Part shown: piece by piece, positions 17,477-26,879 of the stretch
How positions within the stretch are numbered: the stretch's first letter is position 1
How the letters are laid out: each line of letters begins with the position of its first letter
Assembly (NCBI GenBank): GCA_000247545.1
Contig: CP003316.1
Span: 715,233 to 779,232, forward strand
Source: Pyrobaculum oguniense TE7
GTDB taxonomy: Archaea; Thermoproteota; Thermoprotei; Thermoproteales; Thermoproteaceae
Reading direction: 5' to 3'
Length of the DNA: 64,000 bases
Translations under genes and position numbers: made by a program
The notes under the pieces: generated by a model
Told to the model about the DNA's origin: nothing
Seen by the model: the letters and a program-made list of their open reading frames with translations, nothing else
Databases searched by the model: none

Positions 17477-18634
17477 ATGCACATAGCCACTCTTTCTGAT
17501 GTCTTGTCAGGTAAGACGACTGATATATATTTCGTGAGGACGGTGGAGGTTTTGAAAAACGCCGGATTAGCCGACGTTAAGGTGAGGGCAGAGTTCCACG
17601 TCTCGTCTCTTCCCAAGGGGTACAAATGGGCCTTGTTTACCGGTTTGAAGGAAGTCGTGGAGGTTCTTAGGGAAAGAAAAGTAACGCTATACGCAATGCC
17701 TGAGGGGACGTTGTTCTACGAAAACGATCCGCTCATGGTCGTTGAGGGGCCCTACCTAGAATTTGCGGTGCTAGAAACTGCGCTTTTAGGCATTGTCAGG
17801 CACTACTCCAGTATTTCCACAAAGGCGGCTAGGGTGAAGAAAATAGTTGGCGAAAAGACGTGTCTCTTCTTCGGAGCCAGGGCGCTACATCCGGCGATCC
17901 AGCCCATGGCCGACCGCGCGGCTTACATCGGCGGTTGTGACGGGGTGGCGACCGTAATGGGAGCTGAGCTAATCGGCATAAGGCCCTCCGGGACCATGCC
18001 TCATGCCCTTATGATAATTTTCAAGGCCACCACAGGCGACCATACCCTTGCCTGGGTCTGGTTTGACAGAACTATGCCCCCAGAAGTCTCCCGCATTGTA
18101 CTAGTCGACACTTTTATCGACGAGAGAGAGGAGGCTTTGCTCGCGGCGAGACTACTCGGCGATAGGCTTTACGGAGTGAGGCTAGACACGCCAGGTAGCA
18201 GGAGGGGGAATATGAGGAAGATAGTGGAGGAGGTGAGGTGGGTCCTGGATCTCCACGGGTATAGGAATGTGAAGATTTTCGTAAGCGGCGGGCTAGACGA
18301 GGCGCAGGTAGAGGCGTTAAAGGACATTGCCGATGGTTTTGGAGTAGGGACGTCCATCGCCTTTCCGCCCTCTGTCGACGTTGCGATGGACATAGTGGAG
18401 GTGGAGGTGGACGGGAGGTGGGTGCCCATAACGAAGAGGGGGAAGCTCCCAGGGTTTAAGCAGGTGTATAAATGCGGCTCTAAACACGTCTTTGCGCCTT
18501 GGGATAGCCCGCCGCCTTGCGGGGAGCCCCTCTTGGCCAAGTGGATAGAGGACGGACGCGTGGTTAGAGAAGTCCCCGCTGAGAGGGAGATAAGGGATTA
18601 CGTGCTTAGGCAACTAGCCGAGGTTGAGCTATAG
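17477..18634 (+). CDS. pncB: nicotinate phosphoribosyltransferase, archaeal type
   Basis: The 385-residue enzyme salvages nicotinate to nicotinate mononucleotide using PRPP, feeding NAD synthesis. Family features include the [13 protein letters not shown] loop, [26 protein letters not shown] near the substrate site and [13 protein letters not shown]. The C-terminus has a [22 protein letters not shown] cysteine-containing tail of possible metal-binding type. It starts at ATG 17477, placed by the TATA box at 17445. The last 6 bases overlap the convergent flavoprotein gene. Confidence 0.88.
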   Translation: MHIATLSDVLSGKTTDIYFVRTVEVLKNAGLADVKVRAEFHVSSLPKGYKWALFTGLKEVVEVLRERKVTLYAMPEGTLFYENDPLMVVEGPYLEFAVLETALLGIVRHYSSISTKAARVKKIVGEKTCLFFGARALHPAIQPMADRAAYIGGCDGVATVMGAELIGIRPSGTMPHALMIIFKATTGDHTLAWVWFDRTMPPEVSRIVLVDTFIDEREEALLAARLLGDRLYGVRLDTPGSRRGNMRKIVEEVRWVLDLHGYRNVKIFVSGGLDEAQVEALKDIADGFGVGTSIAFPPSVDVAMDIVEVEVDGRWVPITKRGKLPGFKQVYKCGSKHVFAPWDSPPPCGEPLLAKWIEDGRVVREVPAEREIRDYVLRQLAEVEL

Positions 18635-19705
18635 CCTCTGTACTGGCCTTAGTAAGAGGCTGTAGGTCGCCTCTCCTGTGTAAACCGCGGAGTAGAGCCT
18701 AACAAGCCTTCTGCCCAAAAGCTTGACAGCCCATTTCTTTGTGCCTATGGCTTTCGCCAAATGGTAGAGCTTTCGCGTCTTCTTCACCTCTTTTACATAC
18801 GGCTTTACAAGTTCGTGGTAGATTGACAATGCGTACTTTTCTCTGCCCCATATCCTAAGTGCCGCGTATGCCGCGATGGCGGCAGCGGCTCCGCTGGCAA
18901 CGGCGTAGTATATGCCCTCTCCGGTGGTGGCATCTACTAGGCCTGCCGCTTCTCCTGCGAGGAGTACATTTCCTCTTCCCAGCCCCGCCACGTAGCCAAG
19001 AGAGAGCGGGTGGCCCATGACTTTTCCTGGCTTATAGCCGTGTTTTGTTGCGTATTCCTCTACTAACTGGCGTAGATCTGCCCACTTCCCTCCTCCTATC
19101 CCAGCTCCGATGTTGGCGCCCTCTGCCAGTGGGAAGATCCATGCGTAGCCCACATTTCCCGTGCCGTCAATAACGGCGTCAAAGTCGACGACGCAAGTCT
19201 CGCTTGTTGGTCCCTTGGCTATTGTCATGTAGGCAATTGCGTGTGTCTTCTCCCGGCGGTAGTTGGCTATGCCTATGGACCTCGCCACTGTGCTAGTGGC
19301 GCCGTCTGCGCCGATGATTATTCTTCCTTGGTACACGCTGGCTCTGCCCACTACTTCGTTCTGTCTTACCGAGATGACTTGGTCTTTTACAAACTCGGCG
19401 TTGCTTTGTTTAAGCAGTGAGTAGTCAAAATCGGGCCGCCTAGTGACGTATATAGGTTCTTTTTTCAGCACGTAGCTATATCCCGCGGCCCTGGTCTCCA
19501 CCTCTTTGCAGATGCCGTAGACGGGGTACTCGACGCCTAGTGCGTTTAGGAGTTTCCAGCTACGGGGGGTGAGGCCGCCGCCGCAGGGCTTCTCCCTCGG
19601 CGGGGATAACCGATCTATGATTAGGGTTTTTAGCCCGAGTCTCCCTGCTATAAGGGCGGCTGTTGATCCCGCTGGGCCGGCCCCGACGATGATCACGTCC
19701 AACAC
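18629..19705 (-). CDS. geranylgeranyl reductase-family flavoprotein
   Basis: This 358-residue FAD-dependent protein begins [20 protein letters not shown], with the dinucleotide-binding fold at the very N-terminus. CGGGLTPRS and [17 protein letters not shown] follow, then [19 protein letters not shown]. These motifs define the archaeal geranylgeranyl reductase family, which saturates isoprenoid chains of membrane lipids or quinones. GTG 19705 is preferred over longer frames up to 19864 because it is 26 bases from the palindromic TATA box at 19724-19739. The exact substrate cannot be told from sequence. Confidence 0.82.
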   Translation of the reverse strand: MLDVIIVGAGPAGSTAALIAGRLGLKTLIIDRLSPPREKPCGGGLTPRSWKLLNALGVEYPVYGICKEVETRAAGYSYVLKKEPIYVTRRPDFDYSLLKQSNAEFVKDQVISVRQNEVVGRASVYQGRIIIGADGATSTVARSIGIANYRREKTHAIAYMTIAKGPTSETCVVDFDAVIDGTGNVGYAWIFPLAEGANIGAGIGGGKWADLRQLVEEYATKHGYKPGKVMGHPLSLGYVAGLGRGNVLLAGEAAGLVDATTGEGIYYAVASGAAAAIAAYAALRIWGREKYALSIYHELVKPYVKEVKKTRKLYHLAKAIGTKKWAVKLLGRRLVRLYSAVYTGEATYSLLLRPVQRL

Positions 19706-19723
19706 AAGTTGGCGGGTTAATTC

Positions 19724-19739
19724 GGTAAAATATTTTACC
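19724..19739. promoter_or_regulatory. palindromic bidirectional TATA box
   Basis: GGTAAAATATTTTACC is a perfect 16-bp palindrome. Its midpoint is 26.5 bases from both GTG 19758 (plus) and GTG 19705 (minus), so one symmetric box can serve both leaderless divergent genes. Confidence 0.7.
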
Positions 19740-19757
19740 CCTAGGGACAAAGGCGGC

Positions 19758-20171
19758 GTGTGGCGGGATCTTGGCTGGTTTGAAGTAAAGTTTAGGTGTA
19801 TAAAGTGTGGGATTTGTTGTATAGGGACTGAGATGGAGCTCCTCGCGGAGGATATAAGGCGCATAGAGGCGGCGGGGTTTAAGCTTGAAGAATTCGCCGT
19901 GGAAAGAGACGGCGTCTACCGGTTAAGGAATGTGGACGGCCACTGCGTCTTCTACGACCCTAAAAGCCGTAGTTGCAAAATTTACGACATTAGGCCAGTG
20001 GGGTGCCGTCTATACCCACTAGTGTACAACGGCGAGAGGGTAGAAGTGGATAAAACTTGCCCCACTTGGGACACCGTGCCTCATAGTGAGGTAGAGAGGT
20101 TGGGGCCTTACGTGGTAAAGTTCTTGGAAGAGGTGAAGCTGGCGAAGATAAAGATCAAGCTAAGGCTTTGA
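19758..20171 (+). CDS. YkgJ-family cysteine cluster protein
   Basis: The 137-residue protein has eight clustered cysteines in the pattern [37 protein letters not shown] and a later KTCPTWD. This is the layout of the YkgJ (UPF0153) family, proposed to bind zinc or an iron-sulfur cluster. The molecular role is not established. GTG 19758 is placed by the palindromic TATA box; the frame extends upstream to 19569 only as antisense of the flavoprotein gene. Its 3' end overlaps ribB by 17 bases convergently. Confidence 0.82.
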   Translation: MWRDLGWFEVKFRCIKCGICCIGTEMELLAEDIRRIEAAGFKLEEFAVERDGVYRLRNVDGHCVFYDPKSRSCKIYDIRPVGCRLYPLVYNGERVEVDKTCPTWDTVPHSEVERLGPYVVKFLEEVKLAKIKIKLRL

Positions 20172-20817
20172 TCTCCTCCCCGGTCACTAGGGGGATGCCC
20201 AAGATCTCCGCCATAGTCTTAGCCTCGTGAATGGGCATAGCCTCAGTGTGCCTGCCCAGCGCCTCTATAATCACCAGGGCGGGGGGGACGCCAGCCGCCC
20301 GGGCTAGGATAAGCGAGAGCTCTGTGTGGCCCCACCGTTCTCCTATTCTCCCTCCCAGCACTGGCACGTGGCCGGGTAGGTAGAAACTCATCCTAAAGAG
20401 CTCTCTTGCCTCTTCGGGATCTCTGAGAGCTACGTCAACTACTTTGGCCAGCTCTTTTACTGTCAAGGCCTTGTCGGCGTCTCTCACGCCAGTTTTCGTC
20501 TTGACGTGGTTTACATATCCCATAAAGGCCGGCTCGTCTCCATAAGGAGCCTTAGTGGAGAAGCCCCTCATTCCGTAATACCTGCTTAGGAACTCTAAGC
20601 CGAGGCTAATACCTATCTCTCTGGTGGTGACGAAGCAGAGGAGGCCGCCGGCGTTTTCTCTAAGCCATCTCACCGTCTCGGCTGATACCGCGTCCGCACG
20701 CATTACGAAGTCAACCTCCGCCTCTCTATTATCGCCGTCATATATCATAACGAGGCGTCCTTGCCTAAGCGCTTTCATGGCTTCTTCAAGTCCCATGGTT
20801 AACTCTTTTTTTCTCAT
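20155..20817 (-). CDS. ribB: 3,4-dihydroxy-2-butanone 4-phosphate synthase
   Basis: The 220-residue enzyme converts ribulose 5-phosphate to the four-carbon unit of the riboflavin ring. The acidic loop [20 protein letters not shown] binds magnesium, [10 protein letters not shown] and [21 protein letters not shown] match the family active site, and it ends VTGEEIKAL. It is a stand-alone ribB without a GTP cyclohydrolase II domain, as usual in archaea. It starts at ATG 20817 (an internal ATG at 20796, MGLEEAM, is also possible) and overlaps the upstream rib7 gene by 4 bases. It is the last gene of the arfA-rib7-ribB operon. Confidence 0.93.
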   Translation of the reverse strand: MRKKELTMGLEEAMKALRQGRLVMIYDGDNREAEVDFVMRADAVSAETVRWLRENAGGLLCFVTTREIGISLGLEFLSRYYGMRGFSTKAPYGDEPAFMGYVNHVKTKTGVRDADKALTVKELAKVVDVALRDPEEARELFRMSFYLPGHVPVLGGRIGERWGHTELSLILARAAGVPPALVIIEALGRHTEAMPIHEAKTMAEILGIPLVTGEEIKALA

Positions 20818-21488
20818 ATTATATTTTGTGTCAACTGATTTTTACACTTAACCTCGTAGTGGAGCACTATTTCCCTGCCGCACTGGCAGAGCTTAGCCTC
20901 TAACAGCCTTAGCTCGAAGGGGGCCTCCTCGGTATCGGCGAAGCCCTCGCCGTCAACTAGTGAGACTCCCCGTCCTAAGACGTAGGGGGTTACTGTAATG
21001 ATTAGCTCGTCCACTAGGCACCTTCTTAAAAACTCCCAGTTTGTTTTGCCCCCACCTTCGAGTAAGACCTTCTCAACTCCCCTTTTGCCGAGGTGTGCCA
21101 CCACCTCTGCTGGGTCTACGGTAGTTCCCTCGGTCACTATTACCTCTACGCCTTTTTCCTGGAGTTCTTTTATCTTCTCAGAAGGGGCCTTCGACGTGGT
21201 GAAGACTATGGTTGGGGCGGACTTGTCGAATAGTCTAAGATCTGTCGGCGCCCGTAGTGCGCCGTCTATTAACACCCGGATTGGATTCCTCCCCTCGGCG
21301 TAGCGCACTGTCAGTCTTGGATTGTCGGTGATTGCTGTATTAGCGCCTACCACTACGGCGTCGACCATAGCTCTCATGGCGTGTAGCCGCCTTAGATCAT
21401 ACGGACACGACAACTTCGAGTACCCAGTCTTGCTCGCAATTCTGCCATCTACAGTGACCGCTGCCATCATGTAGACGCGGGGCCTCAT
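20814..21488 (-). CDS. rib7: 2,5-diamino-6-ribosylaminopyrimidinone 5'-phosphate reductase
   Basis: The 224-residue dihydrofolate-reductase-fold enzyme corresponds to the RibD C-terminal domain as used in archaea and fungi. It reduces the ribosyl side chain of the pyrimidine intermediate to ribityl with NAD(P)H. Visible features are MMAAVTVDGRIASKTG at the start, the VVVGANTAITDNPRLTVR substrate segment and VLLEGGGKTNWEFLRRCLVDEL. It lacks a deaminase domain, as expected in archaea. It overlaps arfA (4 bases) and ribB (4 bases), giving translational coupling within the operon. Confidence 0.92.
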   Translation of the reverse strand: MRPRVYMMAAVTVDGRIASKTGYSKLSCPYDLRRLHAMRAMVDAVVVGANTAITDNPRLTVRYAEGRNPIRVLIDGALRAPTDLRLFDKSAPTIVFTTSKAPSEKIKELQEKGVEVIVTEGTTVDPAEVVAHLGKRGVEKVLLEGGGKTNWEFLRRCLVDELIITVTPYVLGRGVSLVDGEGFADTEEAPFELRLLEAKLCQCGREIVLHYEVKCKNQLTQNII

Positions 21489-22150
21489 CTCACCACTTTC
21501 ACACCTGTCTTGTTCTCTGCTCTAAGTGCGTCGAGCCCCTTGGTGGCCTTTACAAACGCAGTGTATGGCCTTGGAGACACTCCAACCCCGGCTCTTACCG
21601 GCGCTTCGACGCGGTCTAGCAATGCATATATGGCCCTAGGCTCCGGCAGGTACACCACCATGTTGTCGCCTCCTAGGTAGAAGGCTATGCAACCCACATC
21701 TTCACACGCTCCAGCCGCTGTTCGAAGCATATCTATTGCTCTGAGGTATGTGTGTATAGGGCCGTTTATGCGCGTCGCGTCGGTGCTGTTCACTATGTCT
21801 ACGTGGGCCACAACCGCATTGCTCTCCTTTCCCTCTTTGTGCTCTCCACAACTCCTATACGCATCCAGTGGAGTGTCTCCCATGCCTATGCAGTAATCCA
21901 CTTCTACAGGCGTAGACCTCCTAATTTTTGCAACGGCCGCATCAATCCAGTGTCGAGGCACGTTGTTGGCGAGGGCAATTAAGTAGTCGTACCTAAAGTG
22001 GTGGGGCAGAGCGCCGACGGCGGTGAAGCTCGACCATAAAGCCCCGTGTATGCGGGCCTGTACTTTTTGTATTATATGTTCTCTCCTCGGCCCCAGGGAC
22101 TCAGTCCACTCGCGGTATCCTCTAAGCGAGATTAAAACCACCTTATGCAC
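21485..22150 (-). CDS. arfA: GTP cyclohydrolase III
   Basis: The 221-residue enzyme is the archaeal GTP cyclohydrolase that makes the formylamino-pyrimidine FAPy from GTP, the first step of riboflavin and F420 synthesis. It starts MHKVVLISLRGYREWTESLGPRRE. It has HHFRYDYLIALANN and an internal repeat (VVAHVDIVNSTDATR, then GGDNMVVYLP) typical of the two nucleotidyl-cyclase-like halves. GTG 22150 follows a minus-strand TATA-like box at 22173-22181. The adjacent divergent arfB acts on its product. Confidence 0.9.
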   Translation of the reverse strand: MHKVVLISLRGYREWTESLGPRREHIIQKVQARIHGALWSSFTAVGALPHHFRYDYLIALANNVPRHWIDAAVAKIRRSTPVEVDYCIGMGDTPLDAYRSCGEHKEGKESNAVVAHVDIVNSTDATRINGPIHTYLRAIDMLRTAAGACEDVGCIAFYLGGDNMVVYLPEPRAIYALLDRVEAPVRAGVGVSPRPYTAFVKATKGLDALRAENKTGVKVVR

Positions 22151-22172
22151 GGCGTTGTAAACAACTCGCTGT

Positions 22173-22246
22173 ATATAAATTTGTTAAATGTAAACAAAAG
22201 TTACCAAGGAGGAAACTGGAGCGGGAAGCCGCCGTTGCAGTTTTAT
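22173..22246. promoter_or_regulatory. divergent promoters of arfA and arfB
   Basis: The minus-strand box (TTTATATA type, 22173-22181) is ~25 bases before GTG 22150. The plus-strand box TTTTATAA (about 22239-22246) is ~27 bases before GTG 22270. Both genes therefore look leaderless with separate promoters. Confidence 0.55.
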
Positions 22247-22269
22247 AAAGTGCCGCCAGCCACAGCTCC

Positions 22270-22908
22270 GTGTTGCAGAGACTTTGCATTTTGCCCGTGG
22301 GGTCGTACGAACAACATGGCCCACATATGCCTCCCACTGTGGACGCTGAAGTGGCGCAGTTTGTGGCAAGAGAGGTGGTCAAAAAGGTCGGAGGGCGCGA
22401 ACTCCCACCAATCTACTACACATGTAGCGAGGAGCATAGGGACTTTCCGCAGACCATCTCGGTGAGGTGTAAGTCCTTCATCCCCTATTTGGAAGAACTG
22501 CTCAGATCTGCGGCGGAGAAATGCGGCGTAGTGGTAGTAGTTGTAGGGCACGGCGGCGTGTGGGAAGCGGTGAAGCTTGTGGCGGATCAATTAAACTACG
22601 AACTAGGCCCCCGCTTACTCGCCGTAAATATATGGTCCGTGGTCAAGGCGAGGGACCATGCGGGGACGGATGAGACCAGCATATACCTAGCGGCGGGAGG
22701 CTCGCTGACAGGGGAATTAATCGAGGTGTGCGAAGGCGACGTATCCCTATTCGGGAAGACCAGGGTCTCGTCGTTTTCAAAAACCGGCGTGGTTGGCTGC
22801 CTGAAGCTGAGCGAGGTGTCCGCCGAGCGGGGCAGGGAGATGTTGGAAAAAATTGTTAATTTCGTTGTTAAAAAAATCGAGGAGTTTACTGCTCTCCGCA
22901 CTTATTAA
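22270..22908 (+). CDS. arfB: ArfB-type FAPy deformylase, creatininase family
   Basis: This is a 212-residue member of the creatinine amidohydrolase fold. It has the metal-binding sequence VGSYEQHGPHMPPTVDAEVA (Glu/His/Asp ligands), VVVGHGGVWEAV and DHAGTDETS. ArfB removes the formyl group from the ArfA product. Its position divergent to arfA and rib7 supports this over a creatininase role. GTG 22270 lies ~27 bases from a TTTTATAA box. The protein has four scattered cysteines. Its end overlaps the small minus-strand gene 22886-23080 by 23 bases. Confidence 0.83.
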   Translation: MLQRLCILPVGSYEQHGPHMPPTVDAEVAQFVAREVVKKVGGRELPPIYYTCSEEHRDFPQTISVRCKSFIPYLEELLRSAAEKCGVVVVVVGHGGVWEAVKLVADQLNYELGPRLLAVNIWSVVKARDHAGTDETSIYLAAGGSLTGELIEVCEGDVSLFGKTRVSSFSKTGVVGCLKLSEVSAERGREMLEKIVNFVVKKIEEFTALRTY

Positions 22909-23080
22909 CTGCCTCGGCGAGCTTTTCTATTGCCTTGACAAGTTCTTTAAGGCCGGCAATTTGTATAGTAACAGAAACCGCCTCTGATTTTTCGTCATCC
23001 TGTTGTTTAAGCTCTGAGAGAATCCTCTCGAGCTCGTCTTCTTCTTCGTCTTTTTTCTGCTTCCTCTTTAGTATCGACAC
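22886..23080 (-). CDS. small charged coiled-coil protein
   Basis: The 64-residue protein starts with a lysine- and glutamate-rich stretch (KRKQKKDEEEDELERIL) and ends in an amphipathic helix (KELVKAIEKLAEAVNKC). It probably forms an alpha-helical dimer. There is no known domain. It starts at GTG 23080, divergent from the deacetylase gene at 23139, and its 3' end overlaps arfB by 23 bases on the opposite strand. The charge pattern suggests expression, but no function can be given. Confidence 0.55.
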   Translation of the reverse strand: MSILKRKQKKDEEEDELERILSELKQQDDEKSEAVSVTIQIAGLKELVKAIEKLAEAVNKCGEQ

Positions 23081-23138
23081 GTCTATACCCCTCTTTTAAA
23101 ACACCTGAAGGTTTATCTAGTAGTACATTGAGTATGCT

Positions 23139-24149
23139 ATGTACGTGTACTACTCGGAGATTTTTAAGAAGCACACTCCCCCCTTTAGACACCCTGAGGC
23201 GCCAGATAGGCTTGACTACGTCATAAAGGGCGTAGTGGAGGCGGGAGGCGTTGTAAAGGAGCCTAAAATGCGGGAGGACGCGTGGAGGCTTATATACTCG
23301 GCTCATGATAAGAGCTACGTAGAGTACGTCAAAAGGCTCTGCGGCGCTGGCCAAGCAGAAATTGATGGCGATACATACGTCTCGGCGGGTACTTGCGACG
23401 CAGCTGCGCTCGCTGTCTCTGCCGTAATGGAGGCCCTCGACAAGAGGGAGACAGCCCTCGTCGCGGCGAGGCCGCCCGGGCACCACGCCGGCTTCGCCGG
23501 GAGGGCCCTCACGGCGCCTACCCAAGGCTTCTGTATATTCAACACGGCGGCCATTGGGGCCTTGTACGGGGGAGACGGCATCGCTGTGGTTGACATCGAC
23601 GTGCACCACGGGAATGGAACGCAAGAAATGCTCTACGAAAGAGATCTCTTGTACATATCAACTCATCAACACCCAGCGACGCTGTACCCCGGCACTGGGT
23701 ACCCAGACGAGGTGGGGACAGGCAGAGGCGAGGGGTTTAATGCCAACCTCCCTCTGCCGCCGGGGACAGGAGACGACCTGTACATCAAGGCTATTGATGA
23801 AGTGGTCTTGCCGTTGCTGATGCAGTACGACCCAAGGGCGGTAATAGTCTCGCTTGGGTGGGACGCCCACAAGGACGACCCACTGGCCGACCTCGCCTTG
23901 TCCCTAAAGGGCTACCTCTACGCGTTGAGCGCGATTCTCAGCTTGCAGAAGCCAACCATATTTCTCCTGGAGGGGGGCTACAACAGAGAGGTGTTGCAGA
24001 GGGGGACAAAGGCGCTGGTGCGCCTAGTAGCGGCGGGGGACTTCCGGCCCGAGGAAACCCAAACAGATTCGCCTCTTCATGTGGCGAGGCGATACGAGGA
24101 GATTATGCAAGAGGTAAGACGCCACCTAGGCCGGTATTGGCGCCTATAA
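23139..24149 (+). CDS. histone deacetylase-family (AcuC/arginase-like) enzyme
   Basis: The 336-residue zinc-dependent deacetylase has the class I/II HDAC core: [25 protein letters not shown] (tandem histidines), [14 protein letters not shown] (zinc Asp/His ligands), [29 protein letters not shown] (second Asp) and FLLEGGYN. All catalytic residues appear present, so it should be active. Candidate substrates in crenarchaea are acetylated chromatin or metabolic proteins, acetylpolyamines or acetoin-pathway enzymes. ATG 23139 follows a TTTATC box at ~23112. The 3' end overlaps prs by 6 bases convergently. Confidence 0.88.
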   Translation: MYVYYSEIFKKHTPPFRHPEAPDRLDYVIKGVVEAGGVVKEPKMREDAWRLIYSAHDKSYVEYVKRLCGAGQAEIDGDTYVSAGTCDAAALAVSAVMEALDKRETALVAARPPGHHAGFAGRALTAPTQGFCIFNTAAIGALYGGDGIAVVDIDVHHGNGTQEMLYERDLLYISTHQHPATLYPGTGYPDEVGTGRGEGFNANLPLPPGTGDDLYIKAIDEVVLPLLMQYDPRAVIVSLGWDAHKDDPLADLALSLKGYLYALSAILSLQKPTIFLLEGGYNREVLQRGTKALVRLVAAGDFRPEETQTDSPLHVARRYEEIMQEVRRHLGRYWRL

Positions 24150-24998
24150 CAGCTTCTCAACTTCCTTTCTCAAAAGTGGCCCTACCCTCACCTCGGCAAA
24201 TTCGTTAAGGATAGTGTCTGTACACACAAGCCTATCTAGGCATGTCTTGACCTTTTCCCTTGCGTCTTTTAACAATTGGCAGTGGGTTACCGCTGCGTAG
24301 ACGGCGGTTGCGCCGAGGTTCCTAGCCGCCTTGCAAGCCTCCACAAGGGTTCCTCCAGTGGAGAGGATATCGTCTACAAGCAATACGTGAGCATTCCTCA
24401 AATCGGCATCCCGTGGCGTGAGGGTTATGCCGCCGGTTTCCCGATCTCTAAACTTCTCGAAATATGTGTAAGACACGCCCAGGGCCTTGGCCACGGCTTC
24501 AGCCCTATGGATAGAGCCGAAGTCGGGGCTCACCACTACGTCCACATCTTTAAACACGCGGGCATACTCCTCTGCGGGATACACATTTCTAAAAAGTACG
24601 CGGGGCGCGTAGTCAGCTACGTACTGTTTGTGTACGTCCACCGCCACGACGGCAGAGACGTTGAAAAGAGTGAGAATCCTAAGCACAGTCTTTGAGCTTA
24701 TCGGCTCGCCTGGGCGGAATCTCCGGTCTTGTCTCGCATATGGCAGATACGGCAACACCAAGACAATCCGACTAGCGCCCTGGTCGTTGAGAGCGTCGAG
24801 GGCAAGGAAGAGTTTAAACAAATTTTCATTCACCCCGGGGTAGAGCCTCGCCACGACGACCACGTCCCTTTCCGAGGGGGGTAGCTTCACCAACAGCTCG
24901 CCATCTGGGAAAACTCTTTCCTCCATCTGCGCTAGTGCGCCTAATCCCTCAAACTCTATCGCCAAGTCAAAGGCGTTTTGAAATGATAAAATCTGCAT
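24144..24998 (-). CDS. prs: ribose-phosphate pyrophosphokinase
   Basis: The 284-residue PRPP synthetase uses ATP and ribose 5-phosphate. The flexible-loop/ATP site is [20 protein letters not shown], the metal and substrate region VDVHKQY, and the PRPP loop [14 protein letters not shown]. It has the short archaeal form and resembles the crenarchaeal class. It supplies PRPP to purine, pyrimidine and the nearby nicotinate salvage enzyme. ATG 24998 lies ~20 bases from a GTTTAAATA box at 25014-25022. Confidence 0.94.
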   Translation of the reverse strand: MQILSFQNAFDLAIEFEGLGALAQMEERVFPDGELLVKLPPSERDVVVVARLYPGVNENLFKLFLALDALNDQGASRIVLVLPYLPYARQDRRFRPGEPISSKTVLRILTLFNVSAVVAVDVHKQYVADYAPRVLFRNVYPAEEYARVFKDVDVVVSPDFGSIHRAEAVAKALGVSYTYFEKFRDRETGGITLTPRDADLRNAHVLLVDDILSTGGTLVEACKAARNLGATAVYAAVTHCQLLKDAREKVKTCLDRLVCTDTILNEFAEVRVGPLLRKEVEKLL

Positions 24999-25027
24999 AT
25001 CTGCCTACAGCCTTCGGTATTTAAACA

Positions 25028-25804
25028 TCACAAATCAGCCCAGTCCATTGCCTGCTTCAAGCTTTTAGGCACACCTCCCGTCTTCACCGCCACCACGATA
25101 AGGCGGTCCGAGCTCTTGGAGTACGCCTGTCCGTCAAAATCGCCGTAGACATTTTCTATGACGAACCCAACACTGCTTAACATAAGCTTCAGCTCCCCAA
25201 GTCCGTATAGCCTAAGTTCGAGAACCCGCTCCCCCAGAAGCCTCCCGCCCTTGTATATAAGCCTCGTCTCCCTAATCCTCGAGGCAACTGGGTTGTAATG
25301 AGCAGTGCTCAAAACCCTAAAAGGACCTGCAGAGATCCAAAAATTCCACATATCTCCAAGCGAGGCATATACGCCCTCTACCTTGTCTTTATTTGCCACA
25401 TCTATTACCAAGCGCCCTCCCTGCTTCACCACGCCCGACAACCACGTCAAGATCTCCATATCCACCTCGTCACCGAACATGCCAAAAGTTGAGTGCATTA
25501 TGTAGGCCCCGTGGAAAGCACCCCTTCTAAAAGGCAAACTTCTCACATCAGCCTGCACAACATCGCCGTGTTTCTTCGCTACTTTTAAGTAGGACAGGTT
25601 TATGTCTATGCCCACCACAGTATCCCTGGGCATATACGCCATATGTCGCCCATGGCCGCAGGCAACGTCCAGCACCCTTACCCCAGGCCTAACGCCCAAC
25701 GCCTTCGCCACAAAAACAGCCTCCGCCCTAGACGCCTCCTCCCCCCTATAGTACTGCATAAACTCGAGATACACGTCGTCGAAAAACGCCTCCATCCAGC
25801 TCAT
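25028..25804 (-). CDS. class I SAM-dependent methyltransferase
   Basis: The 258-residue Rossmann methyltransferase has motif I VLDVACGHGRHM near residue 42, an acidic VVGIDINLS strand end and QADVRSLPFRRGAF as motif III. The substrate is unknown; the family includes small-molecule and UbiE-like enzymes. Its start overlaps the sua5 stop by 4 bases (ATGA), so the two are translationally coupled. Coupling to a tRNA-modification gene hints at an RNA or translation-related substrate, but this is inference. Confidence 0.8.
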   Translation of the reverse strand: MSWMEAFFDDVYLEFMQYYRGEEASRAEAVFVAKALGVRPGVRVLDVACGHGRHMAYMPRDTVVGIDINLSYLKVAKKHGDVVQADVRSLPFRRGAFHGAYIMHSTFGMFGDEVDMEILTWLSGVVKQGGRLVIDVANKDKVEGVYASLGDMWNFWISAGPFRVLSTAHYNPVASRIRETRLIYKGGRLLGERVLELRLYGLGELKLMLSSVGFVIENVYGDFDGQAYSKSSDRLIVVAVKTGGVPKSLKQAMDWADL

Positions 25805-26832
25805 AACATGGCTAACAACTGCTCCTTATTAAGTGCCTCCCTGTGCCCCGATGCCTTTCTAAGCCTGTTCATAATTGCCAGCCCCACACCTCTCTCCTCA
25901 ATCGCGGGTACCACCCCGACGTCTACCCCGAGTTTATCCAAGTCTCTGAGCGACTTGTAGAGGTTTCTAGCCACTTCGTAGAGGTCGTCGCCCATTTGTA
26001 TGACGTAATTCGCCTCGGCACACTTCCCAGTTGCGCAGAGAACTGCCACTTTGAGCCCCCTGGCCCTTAGCGTTTCCACAGCCTCGGCCAAGTCGAAGTG
26101 CACAATGACGAGCACAGTGTCTGGAGCATAATGGCGATACTTCATGCCGGGTGCCAACGCCACGTCCGCCTCCGCGAGGCCCCGTGCAACAGGAGGCACA
26201 GAGACGGGGCCAAAGAGCTTTTCCAGCTCCTCCACTGTGAAGGGGCCCGGCCTTAAGACGACAGGAGGTCTTTTGGTCACATCTATAATAGTTGACTCAA
26301 CGCCGAAGAAGGTGGGGCCTCCATCAATCACTACGTCAACCTCGCCGTCTAGGTCGTCTACTACATGCCCGGCAGTAGTGGGGCTGGGGCGGCCCGCCTT
26401 GTTGGCGCTTGGCCCCGCGATAGGTGCACCCAGCTCCTTGATAATAGAAAGCGGGATTGGGTGCGCCGGTGCCCTCACCGCCACCGTAGGGAGCCCCGCA
26501 GTGACGCATCTCGCCACAACGCCGCGCGAAGGCACTACCACAGTGATGGGGCCAGGCCAGACGCGCCTCAAGACCTCTGCCACGTCGTTTGGTATATCTG
26601 CCACAGCCATAGCCATCTCCACGGTGTCAACGTGGACAATTAGCGGATTGTCCATGGGCCTCCCCTTGGCCTTAAACACCTTTGCACAGCCATCTTCTCT
26701 ATACGCATGGGCGAAGAGGCCGTAGACCGTCTCTGTCGGAGCCGCCACTATGCCGCCATTTCTCAACACCCCAGCCGCAGTCCTAATTACAGAAGGGTCC
26801 GGTCTAGTTGGGTCGGTGCGCAACAGGAGCAC
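25801..26832 (-). CDS. sua5: threonylcarbamoyl-AMP synthase, Sua5 type
   Basis: The 343-residue protein makes threonylcarbamoyl-AMP from threonine, bicarbonate and ATP for t6A37 tRNA modification. The YrdC domain shows GGIVAAPTETVYGLFAHA, KAKGRPMDNPLIVHV and GPSANKAGRPSPTTA. The C-terminal Sua5 domain follows a linker around ALAPGMKYRHYAP. GTG 26832 is preferred to ATG 26877 because a TATA-like box (26851-26860) is centred 23 bases ahead. The box is shared with the divergent dehydrogenase gene. Confidence 0.9.
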   Translation of the reverse strand: MLLLRTDPTRPDPSVIRTAAGVLRNGGIVAAPTETVYGLFAHAYREDGCAKVFKAKGRPMDNPLIVHVDTVEMAMAVADIPNDVAEVLRRVWPGPITVVVPSRGVVARCVTAGLPTVAVRAPAHPIPLSIIKELGAPIAGPSANKAGRPSPTTAGHVVDDLDGEVDVVIDGGPTFFGVESTIIDVTKRPPVVLRPGPFTVEELEKLFGPVSVPPVARGLAEADVALAPGMKYRHYAPDTVLVIVHFDLAEAVETLRARGLKVAVLCATGKCAEANYVIQMGDDLYEVARNLYKSLRDLDKLGVDVGVVPAIEERGVGLAIMNRLRKASGHREALNKEQLLAML

Positions 26833-26850
26833 GGAAGACGTGGGATTCAG

Positions 26851-26860
26851 AAATATAAAC
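26851..26860. promoter_or_regulatory. shared TATA box of sua5 and the divergent dehydrogenase
   Basis: AAATATAAAC on plus (GTTTATATTT on minus) is centred ~24 bases from ATG 26880 and ~23 bases from GTG 26832. A single box appears to serve both directions. Confidence 0.6.
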
Positions 26861-26879
26861 ACTCTCCGTCTTTCCATGT

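Noticed and set aside
23007-23624. Minus-strand 205-codon frame opposite the HDAC gene
   Set aside because: It runs antisense through the conserved deacetylase catalytic region and also overlaps the small coiled-coil gene, so it is a shadow.
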